A stretch of 64,000 bases of DNA from Holothuria scabra (lineage: Eukaryota > Echinodermata > Holothuroidea > Aspidochirotida > Holothuriidae), in assembly GCA_037179385.1 (NCBI GenBank), contig CM074188.1, positions 17,501,318 to 17,565,317 on the forward strand. The letters are read 5' to 3'. Positions 60,186 to 64,000 of the stretch are shown here, one piece after another. Each line of letters starts with the position of its first letter. Within the stretch, counting starts at the first letter, position 1. The notes beneath the pieces are model-generated. The model did no database searches, had not been told where the DNA came from, and saw only the letters and a list, made by a program, of their open reading frames with translations. Both the position numbers and the translations under genes were made by a program.

Positions 60186-61100
60186 CATCGGTCTCGCGGA
60201 CCTTCGGTCTTGCGAGCCTTCGGTCTCGCGGGAAACCCCCATTGTTATGTACTGTACAGTAAGTAGCAAAAACATGACTGCAGCACCTGCTACCTGTTGG
60301 AGGCAGCTGCAGCCTACTGTTTTGATATAGTGCCTTACTTTAGCATACAGTATGTGTAGATTTAAAGTAAAAGTGCAGTTCTTACTACAGCATGACCAAA
60401 TTTGCATGCATTGTGTTATTGACGGTAGTATGGAAAAGTATCATTTTTTCTGGAGTATACATCCATATAGAAGAGCTGCTGCCAGTATCCAAAGATTTGT
60501 CCTAATATTTTGGCAATATTTAAGTTATCAAAGCACTTTCTGGACACAGGTCCGTTAGATGGGAGTAATGTGAGGGAAGGGTTCCTGTATCTTTGATGCC
60601 TGTACATGGAACAGATACACTTGGTGACAGTCTCTATGCACTACGAACATGCATGTTTATGTTAATTCAGTAGTGGGCAGAATTCATCTTTGTTACTTCT
60701 TTTTCTAATTGCTGAATTTTTCCTCCAAAAACTGCTGTTGTTTTCATTCTCTTTTGTAACACAGTGTCAAGTTAATATCTTGGGAATCATATGTAGAGTC
60801 CTGTGTTCCACATTTATTTTCTTAAAATTGGGAAACACGGTTAACACAGTGCATATACAGTAACATATTACAACATTTCTCGTAGTGCTTTGAGGGATAA
60901 CATTTCGAACTGATTGTTGCTACAGTAAATACAGTATTTATCATAAGCCTAATGTATTACGTTATTACTGTTAATCTGGTTATCATCATAGCAGCCACCA
61001 CTACCATCATCATTTTGTTTCAGGTTCCTTGTAGACTAAACAGCATGTGAGGTTTTGTTGTGAAGCTAAACAGTACAATACTATAACTACTATAGCACTT

Positions 61101-61400
61101 AAAGGGCTTATCCCAAACTACAATTTTTGTAGTAGTCTACAGAAATTCCCAACTGGCTCAGTAAGTTCAAAAAATACAGAGTAGGCCTACTGTACAGTAG
61201 CTCACATTTAAACAGCATACACTGTATACTGCCATACACTGTTTACTGTACTTCAAAACTTTTCATTACAAATTTGAATCTTGTATGCTCAACCAGAAGC
61301 AATAAATCAAGATTGTGTATGAATGAGTTTGAGTTTTAGACACTTGTGGGAGGAGCTTAAGGGAGTAGGTAAGGAGAATTGGAACTGATCTGGGTAGAGC
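61101..61400 (-). mobile_element. MITE family M1, copy C
   Basis: Inverted relative to 6655-6953: GGGCTTATCCCAAACTAC at left, then GTAGTCTACAGAAATT, and CTTGTGGGAGGAGCTTAAGG and GGAGAATTGGAACTG at right. Confidence 0.65.
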
Positions 61401-61436
61401 GGATTATACTTAACATGGGTATTTTATACTTCTCAT

Positions 61437-62060
61437 GCATCTCTGGCGCTCCATAAAATTGGAAAAATCAGAAAACACCTAGATCAAAGAACCACTGAGA
61501 CTCTAGTTCATGCTTTTGTGTCTTCAAGACTCGATAACTGCAACAGCTTACTCTATGGGCTTTCAAGTTCTCGTCTCAAGAAATTACAACATATACAGAA
61601 CTCAGCTGCTAGATTAGTTACACTTACAAAACCAAACGATCATATAACTCCAGTCTTCCTTAGCCTTCACTGGCTTCCTGTTGCTGATCGGATTAAATAC
61701 AAAGTCCTCTTGCTGACATTTAAATGTTTACACAATTCTGCACCTGTTTACCTACAAGATCTCGTCCAAAGTTACACTCCTACCCGCTGCCTTCGCTCCA
61801 GTTCTAAACTGCTACTCTCCTCTCCTCCAGTTTGTACTAATTATTACGGTTGCCGTTCTTTCCAATACTCTGCTGCTTGTCTCTGGAATGACCTCCCTGT
61901 TACAGTTAAAGAAGCAAGAACACTCGCAAATTTTAAGACCTTACTTAAATCTTACCTTTTCTCCTGTCTATGACTTTCATCTTTTCTTTTCTCAGCGCAA
62001 AGGGACTTCAGTGTGTTTTGCGCTTTATAAGAACTGTGTATTATTATTATTATTATTATT
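61437..62060 (+). mobile_element. LINE B family, fresh 3' copy with (ATT)n tail
   Basis: Begins at GCATCTCTGGCGCTCC and keeps one open frame through RLDNCNSLLYGLSSSRLKKL to LKSYLFSCL and TGA at 61971-61973. A 3'UTR and seven TTA/ATT units follow. The shared part differs from the copy at 46445-47098 by only a few codons, so both are young. It is a 5'-truncated insertion immediately upstream of the BTB gene's first coding exon. Confidence 0.92.
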
Positions 62061-62072
62061 CTTTTATTTCAG

Positions 62073-62278
62073 GTTCCTTGGAGTAAAGATCATTGAGTCT
62101 TGGTGATAAAGCTACAGTAGAGTACTTGACCACTCAATCTAATGGCAAAGCAAGTTTCTTCTGGTCGAGGTCCTGTGTCCAATCCTTTGCAAAGTGCATC
62201 CTTCATTTCAAAGGCATCTAAAGAGAAGTTGAAGGTCGATGCAAAACTCCTCGAACAGTTTGGCAATGACATCTACAG
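62073..62278 (+). CDS. BTB-protein gene, first coding exon (CDS from 62142)
   Basis: A pyrimidine tract and TTTCAG end at 62072. ATG at 62142 opens MAKQVSSGRGPVSNPLQSAS, then LEQFGNDIY, and the exon closes at 62278 with AG|GTATAG. 62073-62141 would be 5'UTR. The frame joins the next exon in phase (IYRALKEEILVDV). Translation upstream of 62142 meets stops, supporting this start. Confidence 0.72.
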
Positions 62279-62995
62279 GTATAGTTTATCTTGTTTATTT
62301 TAAACATTTATATCTGAATTTGCATTTTCTGGTACTGGAGATGGCAATATAATTTTAAGTTTAAAAAGTTTAAAACGACTCCTCAGTTTCTGTAACTTTG
62401 ATCAAAGTATGAAATTTGAAACTGTCATTGCCATTTAAAAGTAGTTTTCTCCTCAAGAACAGCATTGACCATACAATATTAGCACATTATGTACTTCAGT
62501 TACTGTACACTGAATCTTTATGAAGTTCCCAGTTGATCTTTGTGAACTGTTTATCATGTGTTCGATATTTTTGACTAGTTTGTTCCCCTATACTGCACCT
62601 AGCCAAAGAACTTAAACTATACAATCCACTATTTTATATTACTGGTGTATTTTTCACTATCTCTGAGGAATAGGTGTAAATTTTTTATTCTGTTTAACAC
62701 CTAAATAAGGATTATAGAGACAAAACAAATGCCTGACAAGTTACAGATTCATGTGTAGATTCAAACAAACAGTAAAAAAACAAGAGGCTCTGGTTGTTGT
62801 AATACAATTCTGAATTTCTGATCAACAAACTGATTTTCTGTTCACAGTGAGATGGCTTAGGAATGTAATAAACTTTTTAAAATTATTTTTTGTTTAATTT
62901 ATAATGTGGAATCTCACAAGCAAGTAAAGTATTTCCTACATGTAGGTATTTTGAGCATTTTGTCCTAATATTATCATAATTAATCTTCTTCACAG

Positions 62996-63211
62996 GGCTT
63001 TGAAAGAAGAAATTTTGGTGGATGTTCACTTTAACCGTGAGAGTGATTTAAGCTCCACAGTCATCAAATGTCACTCAGCTCTTCTGAAGAAAAGACTTCC
63101 CTCCCTCTGGGAGAAGTGTTCTTCATGTTGCTCATTTCAAAAGGGATCAGAAAACCTTATTTCAGCGAAAGATCTTGCCATTGAAGTCAATGATATTCGG
63201 GATATAATTCA
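62996..63211 (+). CDS. BTB/POZ domain exon, BTBD8-like (gene continues beyond window)
   Basis: Acceptor TTCTTCACAG ends at 62995 and donor CA|GTAAGT follows 63211. It encodes LKEEILVDVHFN, then VIKCHSALLKKRLPSLWEK, then AIEVNDIRDII. This is the first half of a BTB/POZ fold: the 'DV.F' strand, the 'H+.+L..R.P..' helix with its invariant His, and the following strand. The LL.EE..TDV.F start recalls BTBD8, but this rests on a short segment. BTB domains form dimers and adaptor contacts (CUL3 ligases, transcription, vesicle proteins). The rest of the gene lies right of 64000. The final 63212-64000 looks intronic. Confidence 0.72.
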
Positions 63212-64000
63212 GTAAGTGTGACCAAATTAATTACCATTTTAATTCTTTCCATTGAAATGGTTATGTGTCAGGTCAAGGCATGAACGTTGGGTGTGTGTGC
63301 CCCATTGAGAATTTGGGGGATTTTTTCATGGGGAAGGTGAATCATGGTTAGCATTCATCATTTTGTTGATTATGATGCCAAAATCACTGACTTCTGCATT
63401 GAAGTCAAGTTACAAGCATGTGTGTAAATACTGAACATGCTTTTGTTACCATATCTTGACTGGTAAAATATTTGATGTGTAGCCTACTTCAAACCAGTTA
63501 CATTTGTTTATTGGCTTCAAAGTTCAATTTCCCTTCCCCTTTGAGAGAGTAAAGCTTTTCACTTTTAACAGAATATTTAATGTCACTTTTGAGTGGCTAT
63601 TTAGAATGACAGGGGTACTTATACATGTTGGACTGAGAGGGGGGTGGGGATTTTTTATGGGTGACTGTTGAGGGAGGAGTATGTTAAGAAGCTACTTTGT
63701 TGGCCAAGGGGGTGAGTTGCCATAAGGGCAACTTTACTAGTCCCCTTTGCAATACACATGTGTTTTACAAAAATAAAATTTAGCACTGATCAAATGTGAA
63801 AGTTTTACACAGTCAACAGCTAATGGCCTATTGCTCTTGTTGTTGAATATGTGTCAACAACATGTTGCATTTTACAGTCTCCTATTTTGTAATGGGTACT
63901 CACTTTTATCTCAGTATCATTATTAAAGTTTCTGTGTAGGATATCAAATATATACTTAGAAAAAGCACGGTGTTTCATTGCTATGTAAGAGAATTGTTTG

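Larger units (their letters stand above)
53879..60240. mobile_element. 6.36 kb foldback-type element with 8-bp target duplication
   Basis: ATTGTTAT lies directly outside both ends (53871-53878 and 60241-60248). The left end runs GGGTTACCGCCCGCGAGACC and the reverse complement of the right end GGGGGTTTCCCGCGAGACC; both then contain two or three GCGAGACCGAAG-like units and GGTACC. Next inward on each side is an inverted array of a 24-26 bp unit, AAAGTACATTTTTTTACATC plus GGCGCC (53925-54170, ~9 units; 59812-60185, ~14 units). Further in, a ~203 bp unit is arrayed directly at left (55255-56165, 57120-57390) and inverted at right (58455-58830). No transposase-like frame was found. 8-bp duplications occur in hAT and several other superfamilies; assignment is open. 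Confidence 0.88.

Noticed and set aside
59805..60407. 200-codon minus-strand frame as a repetitive protein.
   Set aside because: It is the translation of the subterminal array; the unit contains no stop in that frame by chance.

Overview
The window is AT-rich nuclear DNA of an intron-rich invertebrate animal. It carries GT-AG introns, animal gene families (nicalin, a BESS-motif protein, a BTB protein) and a dense, diverse load of transposons. A marine deuterostome such as an echinoderm would fit the repeat style (AGGCCTA-rich stretches, many MITEs, L2/CR1-type LINEs, Penelope-like and TIR elements), but that placement is an inference.

Layout. 1-1267: a pentanucleotide microsatellite, a LINE 3' remnant, and the last coding exon of a BESS-motif gene (+). 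1268-13108: no gene seen; long 3'UTR and/or intergenic DNA with MITEs and foldback repeats. 13109-31525: a complete 14-exon nicalin gene (NCLN) on the minus strand; the exons join in phase to a 559-residue protein. Its 6.2 kb first intron holds a 4.16 kb TIR element with a 9-bp target duplication, which itself encloses a frameshifted pogo/jerky-type transposase with a PHD-like finger. 31526-45888: no gene; a dispersed CpG-rich repeat family, a TTAA-flanked element and a hAT-like element. 45898-48930: a four-level nest in which a TIR element sits in a Penelope-like fragment, a LINE sits in the TIR element, and a second LINE sits in the first. 48931-53870: a pentanucleotide satellite, a decayed LINE split by a second TTAA element, and a relic of the 9-bp-TSD family. 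53879-60240: a 6.36 kb apparently non-coding foldback element with a perfect 8-bp target duplication and inverted internal arrays. 61101-62060: a MITE and a fresh LINE copy. 62073-63211: the first two coding exons of a BTB/POZ protein gene (+), which runs off the window.

The three host genes are functionally unrelated neighbours. Nicalin is an ER-membrane component of the NOMO/TMEM147/nicalin complex at the multipass translocon, the BESS protein is probably a nuclear factor, and the BTB protein is an adaptor-type protein of unassigned role. The most unusual material is the mobile DNA: two families (the 6.36 kb foldback element and the 9-bp-TSD element) have clean, sequence-supported ends, and I do not recognise either as a described family.
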